From NCBI GenBank assembly GCA_046734455.1, contig JBKPRJ010000091.1:1-22476 (forward strand): 22,476 nt of DNA. Reading direction: 5' to 3'. Position 1 is the first letter of the stretch. Each line of letters opens with the position of its first letter. The notes beneath the pieces were generated by a model. It did no database searches. It was not told the origin of the DNA and saw nothing but the letters and a program-made list of their open reading frames with translations. Made by a program: the position numbers and the translations under genes. Shown piece after piece: positions 1-7,063 of the stretch. The stretch comes from DATEOR01 sp046734455 (GTDB lineage Bacteria > Actinomycetota > Thermoleophilia > Gaiellales > Gaiellaceae).

Positions 1-134
1 CTCGAGAGGGCCATCGAGCCGCCCGGCCGCGTCCCCTTCTCGTGGACGACGACGTCCGCACCGAGTTCCCGGGCACGCGCCGCAGCGGCCAGCCCGGCCA
101 TCCCCGCCCCCGCGACGACGAGCTCAGGCCGCAC
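1..134 (-). CDS. FAD-dependent oxidoreductase, N-terminal fragment
   Basis: This is the first 44 codons of a gene that runs off the left edge of the window. The translation starts at a GTG (position 134) and gives a Rossmann dinucleotide-binding loop, VVAGAGMAGLAAA, at about residues 6-18, then a typical second strand ending in an acidic residue (VVVHEKG) and GGSMALS. The GGSM motif after the glycine loop is typical of FAD_binding_2 enzymes (fumarate reductase / 3-ketosteroid dehydrogenase type), so that subfamily is the best guess. AGGTGGCGA directly before the GTG supplies the ribosome binding site and supports this start. The substrate cannot be told from this fragment. Confidence 0.8.
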   Translation of the reverse strand, partial: MRPELVVAGAGMAGLAAAARARELGADVVVHEKGTRPGGSMALS

Positions 135-144
135 TCGCCACCTG

Positions 145-228
145 CCTTGTGTTGCACGAATCCATCATGTCGAGGCGAGAGTTTCCGTTGTTCAAGCCGG
201 TCCCACTTTGTGCGCGTGAAACACAAGG
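145..228. promoter_or_regulatory. Long-spaced inverted repeat upstream of the FAD gene
   Basis: CCTTGTGTT (145-153) is perfectly complementary to AACACAAGG (220-228). The arms continue after one mismatch with CACG/CGTG (155-158 and 215-218). The spacer is about 56 bp. The element fills the gap between the minus-strand FAD gene start and the end of the VOC gene, where the FAD gene promoter must lie. A looped operator is possible; no clear -35/-10 pair was found. Confidence 0.35.
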
Positions 229-282
229 CCGCGGTTCGTGGTTGCCGGGGGCGGCGGGAAGGCGAAGTGCTGGACGAGCGCG

Positions 283-966
283 TTAGACGAGGGAGAAGGT
301 CGGCTTGTGCTCGACGTACTCGAGCTTGATGCCGTCCGGGCCCCACACGAACACGGCGTACGTGTTCTCGGCGTCCACGACGTCGGCGATCTCGAGCCCG
401 CGCTCCTCGGCCTCGCGGATGTGGTCGTCTGCGGACTCCACGCGCAGGCCAAGATGGTTCAGCAACGGCCGCTCGGGCTCATCGGCCTTGCCCTGCTCGA
501 GCTCGACGAACGCGTCGCCGGCCTTCAGCCGCCCGTCCTCGACGGCAAAGCCTAGGTCGGCGAGCTGCGCGAAGGTGCTTTCCGGATCGGCGACGCGGAA
601 GGCGACGTGGTCGAGGTCGTACGCGACACCGTCATCGGTCGCGACGAGGGCGAAGGGCACGCGCTGCGGGCCTTCGAACTCGATGAGCCCCTCGTCGGGC
701 CTCTCGACCGCGAGGTCCGGCGGCAGCTCGGCGAGCGCCTCCTCGAGGTCGAACACGCGCAGTGCGATCCGCGAGAGCGGGCCCGGCTCGCGGTCGGGCT
801 CCGCGGCGAACAGCGTCAGCTTGCCGCGGCGGGCATCGGCGCCGACGAGCGTGAACTTCTCCGTGCGATCGATCACGTGCATGCCGAGCCGGTCGACGAG
901 GAAATCCGCGAGCTCGTCCCGGTCGGCGACCCAGAGGGCGATGTGGTCAAGCGTCTCGATCTTCAT
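283..966 (-). CDS. VOC-superfamily (glyoxalase/dioxygenase-like) protein, two modules
   Basis: The 227-residue protein consists of two vicinal-oxygen-chelate modules. The first starts at MKIETLDHIALWV, and the second starts near residue 122 with YDLDHVAFRV. The repeated LDHIAL/LDHVAF strand with its metal-ligand histidine is the signature of glyoxalase I / extradiol dioxygenase folds. A C-terminal LNHLGLRV and KLEYVEHKP (glutamate ligand position) complete the fold. The substrate is unknown. I chose the ATG at 966 because the family normally begins right before the DHIAL strand; an in-frame ATG at 984 with GGAAG three bases upstream would add six residues. The much longer open frame upstream overlaps the divergent gene and is not credible. 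Confidence 0.82.
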   Translation of the reverse strand: MKIETLDHIALWVADRDELADFLVDRLGMHVIDRTEKFTLVGADARRGKLTLFAAEPDREPGPLSRIALRVFDLEEALAELPPDLAVERPDEGLIEFEGPQRVPFALVATDDGVAYDLDHVAFRVADPESTFAQLADLGFAVEDGRLKAGDAFVELEQGKADEPERPLLNHLGLRVESADDHIREAEERGLEIADVVDAENTYAVFVWGPDGIKLEYVEHKPTFSLV

Positions 967-994
967 ACCGCGAACGGTACCCATGATCTTCCGG

Positions 995-1024
995 TTGCAA
1001 CGTTCGCAAAACGGGGAAATTCCC
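995..1024. promoter_or_regulatory. Two short dyads in the divergent promoter gap
   Basis: The 63-bp gap between the divergent starts at 966 and 1030 contains TTGC-AACGTTC-GCAA (995-1009) and the perfect dyad GGGAA-A-TTCCC (1014-1024), which sits where the ribosome binding site of the plus-strand gene should be. Either could be an operator for the divergent pair; the evidence is symmetry only. Confidence 0.25.
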
Positions 1025-1029
1025 GAGTG

Positions 1030-1407
1030 ATGCGCCGCAAGGGGGTCGAGCCGAACCGGAACGAAGGCCGGCGGGTGCTGCTTCTGGCGGCCCGCCAGCC
1101 GGATCTTCGCGGCCTGCTCGAAGAGGCCGGCTTCGCCGTCGAGGCCGAGCGCCAGCCTCCGCAAACGTTTCCGGAGGTCGATCTCGCCGTCGTCTTCCGC
1201 GGACGCCTCATCGGCAGGAACCAGGCCGCGAAGCTGCACGAGCGCGGCATCGCGGTCATCGAGGTGCTGACGTCCGAGCCGACGACGCCCTCGACCGCCG
1301 GGTGGCTGCGGCTCTCCAACCGCATCTCGAAGCCCGACCTCGTCCAGGTCGTGCGCGCCGTCGCCGACTGGTCCGCGAACGGCAACGGCAAGCCGCCGTC
1401 GGAATAG
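1030..1407 (+). CDS. Degenerate receiver-like small protein
   Basis: The 125-aa protein has an alternating strand/helix pattern: RVLLLAARQPDL (strand 1), DLAVVFRGRLIG (middle), GIAVIEVLT, and a final SKPDLVQVVRAVADW helix. This resembles a response-regulator receiver, where the conserved lysine precedes the last helix (KPxxL). The phosphoacceptor aspartate pocket is not evident, so it would be a pseudo-receiver. It starts at ATG 1030, with an in-frame GTG at 1027 just before it; no good Shine-Dalgarno is seen. It is divergent from the VOC gene and 32 bp upstream of the LLM oxidoreductase, probably in one transcript. The function is unknown. Confidence 0.6.
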   Translation: MRRKGVEPNRNEGRRVLLLAARQPDLRGLLEEAGFAVEAERQPPQTFPEVDLAVVFRGRLIGRNQAAKLHERGIAVIEVLTSEPTTPSTAGWLRLSNRISKPDLVQVVRAVADWSANGNGKPPSE

Positions 1408-1439
1408 AATCGGCCTTCCCGATCCCGAGGAGGGCTTCG

Positions 1440-2453
1440 ATGCTCACATTCGGCGTCACGGTCCTGCCGGACCCGCCGCATTCACGCTTCGTCGAGCTGA
1501 TGAAGCTCGCGGAGGATCAGGGCTTCGAGTACGGCTGGACGTACGACTCGCACATCCTCTGGCAGGACGCCTATCCGCTGATGACGCTGCTCGCGGTGCA
1601 CACCGAGCGGCTGAAGATGGGCCATTGCGTCACGAACCCGGGGACGCGCGAGCCGACGGTGACGGCGAGCGCCTACGCGACGTTGCACGACATCTCGGAC
1701 GGCCGCATGGTGATGGGAATCGGGCGCGGAGACTCCGCCCGCAGGGTGATCGGCTACAAGCCGGTGAAGATGGCCGAGTTCGAGGCCGCCCTCGCGATGA
1801 TGAAGGACCTGATGAACGGACGGCAAGTCGAGTGGAACGGGAAGGAGCTCGAGCTCACCTGGGCCCAGGGCCGGCCCGAGATCCCGCTCTACGTCGCCGC
1901 GTACGGACCGCGCGCACTCGGCGTGGCCGGCCGGATCGGGGACGGCGTCATCATCCAGCTCGCCGACCCCATCATCATCCAGTGGATCATGGAGCAGGCG
2001 CGCGCCGCGGCCGTCGAGGCCGGTCGCGACCCGGACGAGCTCCAGTGCCTCGTCTGTGCGCCGAGCATCATCACGGACGACATGCAGGAAGCCCGCGAGG
2101 CGGTGCGCTGGTTCCCGGCGATGGTCTCGAACCACGTCATGGACCTCATCGAGCGCTACGGCGAGGACTCCGAGATCCCCAAGGATCTGACCGACTACGT
2201 CAAGGCGCGGAAGTTCTACGACTACAAGGACCACAGCCGCGAGGGCGCCGCGCACGGCGAGTTCGTGACGGACGAGATCTGCGATCGCTTCTCGGTGATC
2301 GGAAACGTCGAGCAGGTGACCGAGAAGCTCAAGGAGCTCGAGTCGATCGGCGTCGATCACTACAACATCTACCTCATGACCCATGGGCAGGAGGACATCC
2401 TCCGCGCCTACGGGAGCGAGATCATCCCGCAGTTCAAGGGCGCAGCCGTTTAG
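1440..2453 (+). CDS. F420-dependent LLM-class oxidoreductase (TIGR03842-like)
   Basis: The 337-aa luciferase-like monooxygenase has a TIM barrel start at MLTFGVTVLPDPP, then WTYDSHILWQDAYP, MGHCVTNPGTREPTVTAS and MGIGRGDSARRVIG, the phosphate-binding region. It continues through a central VAAYGPRAL...DGVIIQLADP segment and a C-terminal VTDEICDRF...NIYLM. This series matches the CPS_4043-type F420 LLM family over the whole length, as I recall it. Such enzymes transfer hydride between coenzyme F420 and an unknown substrate in the cytoplasm. The start is fixed by GAGGAGGG six bases before ATG 1440. Together with the PPOX protein at 3245 it argues for an F420-producing host. Confidence 0.93.
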   Translation: MLTFGVTVLPDPPHSRFVELMKLAEDQGFEYGWTYDSHILWQDAYPLMTLLAVHTERLKMGHCVTNPGTREPTVTASAYATLHDISDGRMVMGIGRGDSARRVIGYKPVKMAEFEAALAMMKDLMNGRQVEWNGKELELTWAQGRPEIPLYVAAYGPRALGVAGRIGDGVIIQLADPIIIQWIMEQARAAAVEAGRDPDELQCLVCAPSIITDDMQEAREAVRWFPAMVSNHVMDLIERYGEDSEIPKDLTDYVKARKFYDYKDHSREGAAHGEFVTDEICDRFSVIGNVEQVTEKLKELESIGVDHYNIYLMTHGQEDILRAYGSEIIPQFKGAAV

Positions 2454-2669
2454 GGGGCGAACCCAGGGGTAGCTCCGCCGTGTGGCGGCGCTCAGCCGCC
2501 CGTGACTGCACTGGCCCTACCTCGCCGCGCTCGTCCTTCCGGCGGCGCTCCTCCTGCTCTCCGGATTCTCGGCTACAGACTCTGGCGCGACCAGTATTCC
2601 CGCTAGGGTCACGGGATCGACTGGACCGCGTTCCACTACCTGAACGACCTCCTGCGCGGCCACGGAATC

Positions 2670-3245
2670 GTGGAGGAGGAGATCGGCGATTTCGTCGCGG
2701 TCTGGGCGGTGCCGGCCTTTGCCGCGGCGACGCTCGGCCTGTGGTTCCTCGACCGGCCCGGGCCCTGGTACCGCTGGAAGATCGCGGCGCTCGCCGGCAT
2801 GACGGCGGCCGGTCTCGGCCTCCTCGTGAGCCAGGTCATCACGCACGTCTGGCAGCGCCCGCGCCCATTCGTCGCCCACCCGCACGAAACGATTCTCCTC
2901 GTGGCGCCCTCGAACGAGCCGTCGTTTCCGAGCGACCACGCCGTCGCGGCGTTCGCGATCGCCTTCGCGGTCGCGTTCGTCGGCCGACGCATGGGCGCCG
3001 CTTTCCTCGCGGCCGCGACGCTCATCGCCGTGACTCGCGTGATCGCGGGGCTGCACTACCCCGGTGACGTGCTCGGCGGCGCGGCGATCGGCCTCGCCTC
3101 CGCGGCCGTCGTCTTGTGGCTCGCGGGCGACTTCCTCGCTCCGGTCGTCAGGATGGCCAGCAAGGCCACCGACCCGCTCGTCGCACCGGTCTGGCGTGCC
3201 TTCGACCGCGCGAAGGACCGCAAGCGCGGTAGGGCGGCTTCCTGA
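2670..3245 (+). CDS. PAP2-family phosphatase (membrane)
   Basis: This integral membrane type-2 phosphatidic acid phosphatase shows the three motifs in order: WQRPRPF (motif 1), PSFPSDHA (motif 2, PSDH in place of the usual PSGH) and TRVIAGLHYPGD (motif 3, with the catalytic histidine and aspartate). Several hydrophobic helices lie between them. It likely dephosphorylates a lipid phosphate or undecaprenyl diphosphate at the membrane. The only standard start after the in-frame stop at 2604-2606 is GTG 2670, but homologous-looking sequence (DWTAFHYLNDLL) is in frame from about 2616, so the true N-terminus is uncertain. Its stop overlaps the next ATG by one base, implying translational coupling. 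The 216 bp before it hold no credible gene. Confidence 0.85.
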   Translation: MEEEIGDFVAVWAVPAFAAATLGLWFLDRPGPWYRWKIAALAGMTAAGLGLLVSQVITHVWQRPRPFVAHPHETILLVAPSNEPSFPSDHAVAAFAIAFAVAFVGRRMGAAFLAAATLIAVTRVIAGLHYPGDVLGGAAIGLASAAVVLWLAGDFLAPVVRMASKATDPLVAPVWRAFDRAKDRKRGRAAS

Positions 3246-3667
3246 TGGCGGCGATTCCACCCGAAGCGCGCGCCCTGCTCGAGTCCGACGCGCTCGCGCA
3301 CCTCGTCACCCTGAACCCGGACGGACGTCCGCAGGTGACGTGCATCTGGGTCGGTGTCGACGGCGATGAGATCGTCGCCGGCCACCTGTTCCCCCAGCAG
3401 AAGCTCCGCAACATCGAGCGCGATCCCCGCGTCGTCCTCTCCCTCGAGGGCACGGAGTCGAACGACATGGGTCTGCGCCACTACCTCGTCGTCCACGGCA
3501 CCGCGCGCATCACCGATGGGGGCGCGCCCGAACTGCTTCAGGAGCTCGCCCAGACGTATCTCGGGCCGGGAACGAGGTTTCCGCCCATGCCCGACCCGCC
3601 GCCCGGGCGCGTGACCCGAATCACGCCGGAGCGCTTCGGGGGTGTCGGTCCCTGGGCGTCAGCCTGA
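3245..3667 (+). CDS. PPOX-class F420-dependent oxidoreductase (PNPOx-like)
   Basis: The 140-aa split beta-barrel flavin/F420-binding protein has LVTLNPDGRPQVTCIWVGVDG, EIVAGHLFPQQKLRNIERDPRVVLSL and YLVVHGTARIT, the usual pattern of the Rv1155-like F420 oxidoreductase family. It binds F420 as a dimer and reduces small organic substrates; the actual substrate is unknown. ATG 3245 overlaps the PAP2 stop (TGATG). The last 47 bases overlap the 3' end of the convergent GNAT gene, so both strands code there. Confidence 0.87.
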   Translation: MAAIPPEARALLESDALAHLVTLNPDGRPQVTCIWVGVDGDEIVAGHLFPQQKLRNIERDPRVVLSLEGTESNDMGLRHYLVVHGTARITDGGAPELLQELAQTYLGPGTRFPPMPDPPPGRVTRITPERFGGVGPWASA

Positions 3668-4463
3668 TCGACCGGTAGAGGCGGTAGGCAGTGGGGCGGA
3701 AGCCCTGGCTCGGCCAGAAGCGGGCAGCCAGGAGATTGGCCGAGCGCCAGTCTGTGATGCACGTGACATAACCCTGCCCGTGCGCCCAGGCGAGGGCGGT
3801 CTCGGTGAGGACATTCCCGACGCCGAGCCCACGCGCCTCTCGGACGGTCGCCGCGATGCTCAGATTGACCGTCGAGTCGCTCTCGCGCTCGAGAGCGAGG
3901 TGGCCGAGCGGCTCGCCGTCGCGCTCGGCGAGAAAGTAGGCCACGCCGGGATCCGCGAGGTACTCGAGGTAGGACGCACGAGCCTCGTCTTCGGCAGGCG
4001 CCGGAGCTCCGGCCCAGGTCGGAGCTTCCGCCTGGTGGTCGAAGATCGTGAACGCGAGGGCCATCGTGGCTTCGATGTCCTCGGGGCCCGCCCGCCGCAC
4101 CGAGAACCCTTCCGGCTCGGTCGGCCTGCGCGGCCCGAGCTCCTGGGCTCCGTGCACCTGCTGCTGCGCGAAGGAGAGGCTGTACCAGGCGGCCAGCACG
4201 TCCTCGTCCGCGGGAACGACGACGTAGTGGTCGAGGTAGCCCGCACCGACCCATGTCGCCCCGGCGACGGAATAGAGATCCCGGTAGAGATCGGGCTCTT
4301 CCCCCTCGGCGAGCTCGTGGTCGGCCAGCGCTGACCACGCATGGAGGCCGCGAACGTCGTCCTCCTGCAAGGTCGCCAGAAGCCGGCCGGCGCCGTCGCC
4401 GTCGCGAACCGCCTCGGCGCCGACCTTCCCCTCCATCTCGATGGCTCGGAGCTCGAGGGACAC
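3621..4463 (-). CDS. GNAT-family N-acetyltransferase
   Basis: The 280-residue protein resembles two GNAT halves. The C-terminal half is clear: FSVRRAGPEDIEATMAL begins it, YFLAERDGEPLGHLAL is the central strand, and VREARGLGVGNVLTETAL is the acetyl-CoA pyrophosphate-binding loop (RGxGxG/A form). WRSANLLAARFWPSQGFRPTAYRL is the usual motif B end. The N-terminal half (ATLQEDDVRGLHAWSAL...) is a weaker, non-catalytic GNAT-like domain. The acceptor substrate is unknown. The start is GTG 4463 with no strong ribosome binding site. The gene is divergent from the Glu-Pro repeat gene and overlaps the PPOX gene tail to tail. Confidence 0.87.
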   Translation of the reverse strand: MSLELRAIEMEGKVGAEAVRDGDGAGRLLATLQEDDVRGLHAWSALADHELAEGEEPDLYRDLYSVAGATWVGAGYLDHYVVVPADEDVLAAWYSLSFAQQQVHGAQELGPRRPTEPEGFSVRRAGPEDIEATMALAFTIFDHQAEAPTWAGAPAPAEDEARASYLEYLADPGVAYFLAERDGEPLGHLALERESDSTVNLSIAATVREARGLGVGNVLTETALAWAHGQGYVTCITDWRSANLLAARFWPSQGFRPTAYRLYRSIRLTPRDRHPRSAPA

Positions 4464-4518
4464 GCGACCAGCCTAGAGCCTCGTGTCCGGCGTCAGACCG
4501 ATCGGGTAGAACGCAGGC

Positions 4519-4961
<443 letters not shown>

Positions 4962-4965
<4 letters not shown>

Positions 4966-5300
4966 CTGGGCCCGAGGCTTCCCGAAACCCCTGCTCCCGA
5001 GCCTCCTTCCTTCAACTCGACGAAGATCACGTGCGTCGGGGACTCGCCGATGTTCTCTCCAGCGTGCGTCTGCGCATCCAGCCAGCGAACCTCACCCTGC
5101 TCGAGATGGACGTCGCGCCCCTCGCCGGAGGCTGCCTCGAGCCGCCGGTCGAACGCGCTCAGCGTGAACATGACGCTGTCCGGATGGTCGTGCGGGCTCG
5201 TCCTCTGGCCAGGCTCGTCCTTGTACTCGAGCACGCGGACGCGCTCGTTTTCGAAGATCACGAAGTACTTGTCGGGGTCGGTCGCAGTGGGATCGGCCAA
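4962..5300 (-). CDS. Small single-domain cupin
   Basis: The 112-aa cupin has FENERVRVLEY, the first cupin motif SPHDHPDSVMFTL (HxH...), and the second motif WLDAQTHAGENIG (conserved histidine). It would bind one metal ion in a beta barrel; the role could be enzymatic or sugar/ligand binding. The translation starts at TTG 5300, fixed by AAAGGAG five bases upstream. The stop codon shares CTAG with the stop of the Glu-Pro gene. It has a monocistronic look. Confidence 0.82.
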
Positions 5301-5453
5301 AGTCGCTCCTTTCGAGATCGACTGAGTCTAAGCGGCGGGCTCGCATGAAAACCTGCGGACGAACGCTGCTTCATCGTGCGAATCGTTGCCTCGAAACCCG
5401 CTATCCTTGGCGACGACCACCCGGGTGCGCCCTTCTTGGCGCTTCTCCTTCTT

Positions 5454-5480
5454 CGCCGCTTACGCTTGGGACTAGCGGCG
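5454..5480 (+). promoter_or_regulatory. Inverted repeat in the leader of the CxC gene pair
   Basis: CGCCGCT (5454-5460) and AGCGGCG (5474-5480) form a perfect 7-bp stem around a 13-nt loop in the 226-bp gap before the gene at 5527. It could be a 5'-UTR hairpin or an operator; no confident promoter hexamers were seen nearby. Confidence 0.25.
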
Positions 5481-5526
5481 CTTCTGAGGTCTCCGTTCCC
5501 GTCAGCAATGAGGGAGGGGGGACTTC

Positions 5527-5853
5527 ATGTCCCGCACGACGGACCGACTGGTCAGGAACCAGATCCTCTTTCGTGAGGTGAACGAGCGCGTGCGCGAGGT
5601 CGTCGACGGCGAGGACGGGCGCATCGAGTTCCTGTGCGAGTGCAGCAACCCGGACTGCATCGAGACGCTCGTCCTCACGAATGCGTTCTATGAGCACGTT
5701 CGCTCGCGCGCAACTCTCTTCGTCCTCGCGGAGGGCCATGAGCGACTCGAGGTCGAACGTGTCGTCGACAGGGGGCCGGGCTACGTGCTCGTCGAGAAGC
5801 ACGTCGGGGCCGACCTCCTGCGCGAAAGCGACCCGCGCAGCGCGGGGACGTAG
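5527..5853 (+). CDS. Small CxC...C zinc-type protein, copy 1
   Basis: The 108-aa protein opens with a helix (TTDRLVRNQILFREVNERVREVV), followed by the cysteine motif FLCECSNPDC at about residues 35-44. A helical segment and LVEKHVG strand complete it. The CxC-x4-C arrangement suggests a zinc or iron site, but a fourth ligand is not obvious. The family is, from memory, common and uncharacterised in Thermoleophilia-type actinobacteria. A strong GGAGGGGGGA ribosome binding site precedes ATG 5527. It is a paralogue of the next gene, which starts 2 bp after its stop. Function unknown. Confidence 0.72.
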   Translation: MSRTTDRLVRNQILFREVNERVREVVDGEDGRIEFLCECSNPDCIETLVLTNAFYEHVRSRATLFVLAEGHERLEVERVVDRGPGYVLVEKHVGADLLRESDPRSAGT

Positions 5854-5855
5854 GC

Positions 5856-6155
5856 GTGGGCGGTTCCCGGAAGGAACGCCTGATCGAAAACCAGGAGATG
5901 TTCCGGTATGCCAAGGAGAAGCTGCGCGACCGGGTCGTCGAGAGCGGCATCACGGATCATCGCCATATTCCGTTTCTGTGTGAGTGCGGCGAGGAAGCCT
6001 GCCAGGGGCGTATCGAGGTAACGCTCGACGAGTACGAGCAGGCGCACTTCCTCAGAAATCAGTACTTCGCGCTCCCGGGTCACCTTCGTGTGGCAGGCGA
6101 GGAGTCGATGGAGGACAACGGACGCTACGACGTCCTGACCACGGCGCTCGAGTAG
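5856..6155 (+). CDS. Small CxC...C zinc-type protein, copy 2
   Basis: The 99-aa protein is a paralogue of the upstream gene. It has the same N-terminal helix (KERLIENQEMFRYAKEKLRDRV), the same cysteine motif FLCECGEEAC, then RIEVTLDEYEQ and GHLRVAGEES. The two align colinearly, so they arose by tandem duplication. It starts at GTG 5856, 2 bp after the previous stop, with GGGG about eight bases upstream, implying one operon. The C-terminus diverges from copy 1, which keeps a VLVEKH ending. Function unknown; a regulatory or metal-sensing role is a guess. Confidence 0.7.
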   Translation: MGGSRKERLIENQEMFRYAKEKLRDRVVESGITDHRHIPFLCECGEEACQGRIEVTLDEYEQAHFLRNQYFALPGHLRVAGEESMEDNGRYDVLTTALE

Positions 6156-6279
6156 CACAAAACGGATCCGCTGAAGGACAGTCGTCGTTAGGAAGGCGCC
6201 ACGGGCATTGCGCGGGCCTTAACCCCACCGTAACGGGACGCAACCCCTACTTAACGACCTTCGCGCCAGAGTACGACCC

Positions 6280-6474
6280 TTGCTGCCTCTGCACGGCATC
6301 TCCGTCGGTGACTCGCTTCTCGTGGTTGCGCTCCTGCACAAGAAGGCCGACGCGTGGGCTACTTCGTTCCGGATCGTGGCTGACGAGGAGATCATGAGTA
6401 CGGACGTCAATCGAATCGTGTCCGACCTGCAGACCGACATCGCCCGGCACCTGAACAGTGAGATCGAACGCTAG
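6280..6474 (+). CDS. Small hypothetical protein
   Basis: The open frame has 64 codons if started at TTG 6280, or 26 codons from ATG 6394, which has GAGGAG three bases upstream. The C-terminal part (DVNRIVSDLQTDIARHLN) is an amphipathic helix. No family is recognised. It lies between the CxC pair and a decayed fibronectin gene, so it may be a small real gene or chance coding sequence. Confidence 0.3.
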   Translation: MLPLHGISVGDSLLVVALLHKKADAWATSFRIVADEEIMSTDVNRIVSDLQTDIARHLNSEIER

Positions 6475-6536
6475 GCGGAACGGACAGGCGGAATACCCGA
6501 CGCGCCGGATCCGCTGAGGACGCTTCGAGCCCGTGC

Positions 6537-7001
6537 GTGGGAGCGGTTGTACGAGAACCGCGGGAGCGGCGTCCGCGCTGGTACGGCGAGACCACGGTCG
6601 TCCTCCGTCACCTCGCGCCATCGACGACGTATGCATTCACCGTCAAGGCGCTCGACCAGGACAGCAACACGTCGGAGAGCAACGCGGTCACCCTGACGAC
6701 TGAGGCGACGAGCGACGTGACGCCCCCCGCGGCGCCCACGAATGTCCGCATCGTGGGCAGTTTCGGGTGCCCCGAGTTCTTCGTCGGCTGGACCCAATCC
6801 AGCGACGACACCGATCCGCAATCCGCGATCGAGTACGAGATCTACGTCAACGGTGTGCTCAGCCCGCTCCCGGTCTCGGTCGGGGTCGACCAAGACTTCG
6901 TCTACGCCGCGGCGAGCGGCGCGAGCACGTTCACCGTGAAAGCGGTGGATCGGGCCGGCAATACGTCACAGGCGAGCAACGCAGTGACCGAGATCTGCTG
7001 A
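6537..7001 (+). pseudogene. Fibronectin type III protein remnant
   Basis: The C-terminal 120 codons encode one and a half fibronectin type III domains: a truncated first domain (LAPSTTYAFTVKALDQDSN...AVTLTTEA) and a complete second one (TPPAAPTNVRIVG...FTVKAVDRAGNTSQASNAV). There is no signal peptide or start region suited to a secreted protein. The frame opens at GTG 6537 in basic sequence unlike FN3. In another frame just upstream, WERLYENRGSGVRAGT resembles the missing middle of the first domain, so a frameshift plus a 5' deletion is likely. It ends just before the terminator of the convergent RNA-repair unit. It could be a short intact gene, but I consider it a remnant. Confidence 0.5.
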
Positions 7002-7030
7002 GCTCGGCACCGAGCGGCGAAACGCCGTCC

Positions 7031-7063
7031 AGAAAAACTGAGGGCCGCTCGCGCGGCCCTCAG
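7031..7063 (-). terminator. Intrinsic terminator of the RNA-repair unit
   Basis: A perfect 11-bp stem (CTGAGGGCCGC at 7038-7048 with GCGGCCCTCAG at 7053-7063, 4-nt loop) is followed on the minus strand by TTTTTCT. The rtcB stop codon is inside the stem. This is the end of the long minus-strand transcript; the hairpin may also help stop plus-strand transcription from the FN3 remnant. Confidence 0.92.

Noticed and set aside
967..1239. N-terminal extension of the VOC protein
   Set aside because: It overlaps the divergent gene at 1030 and has no VOC-like sequence; a good start exists at 966 or 984.
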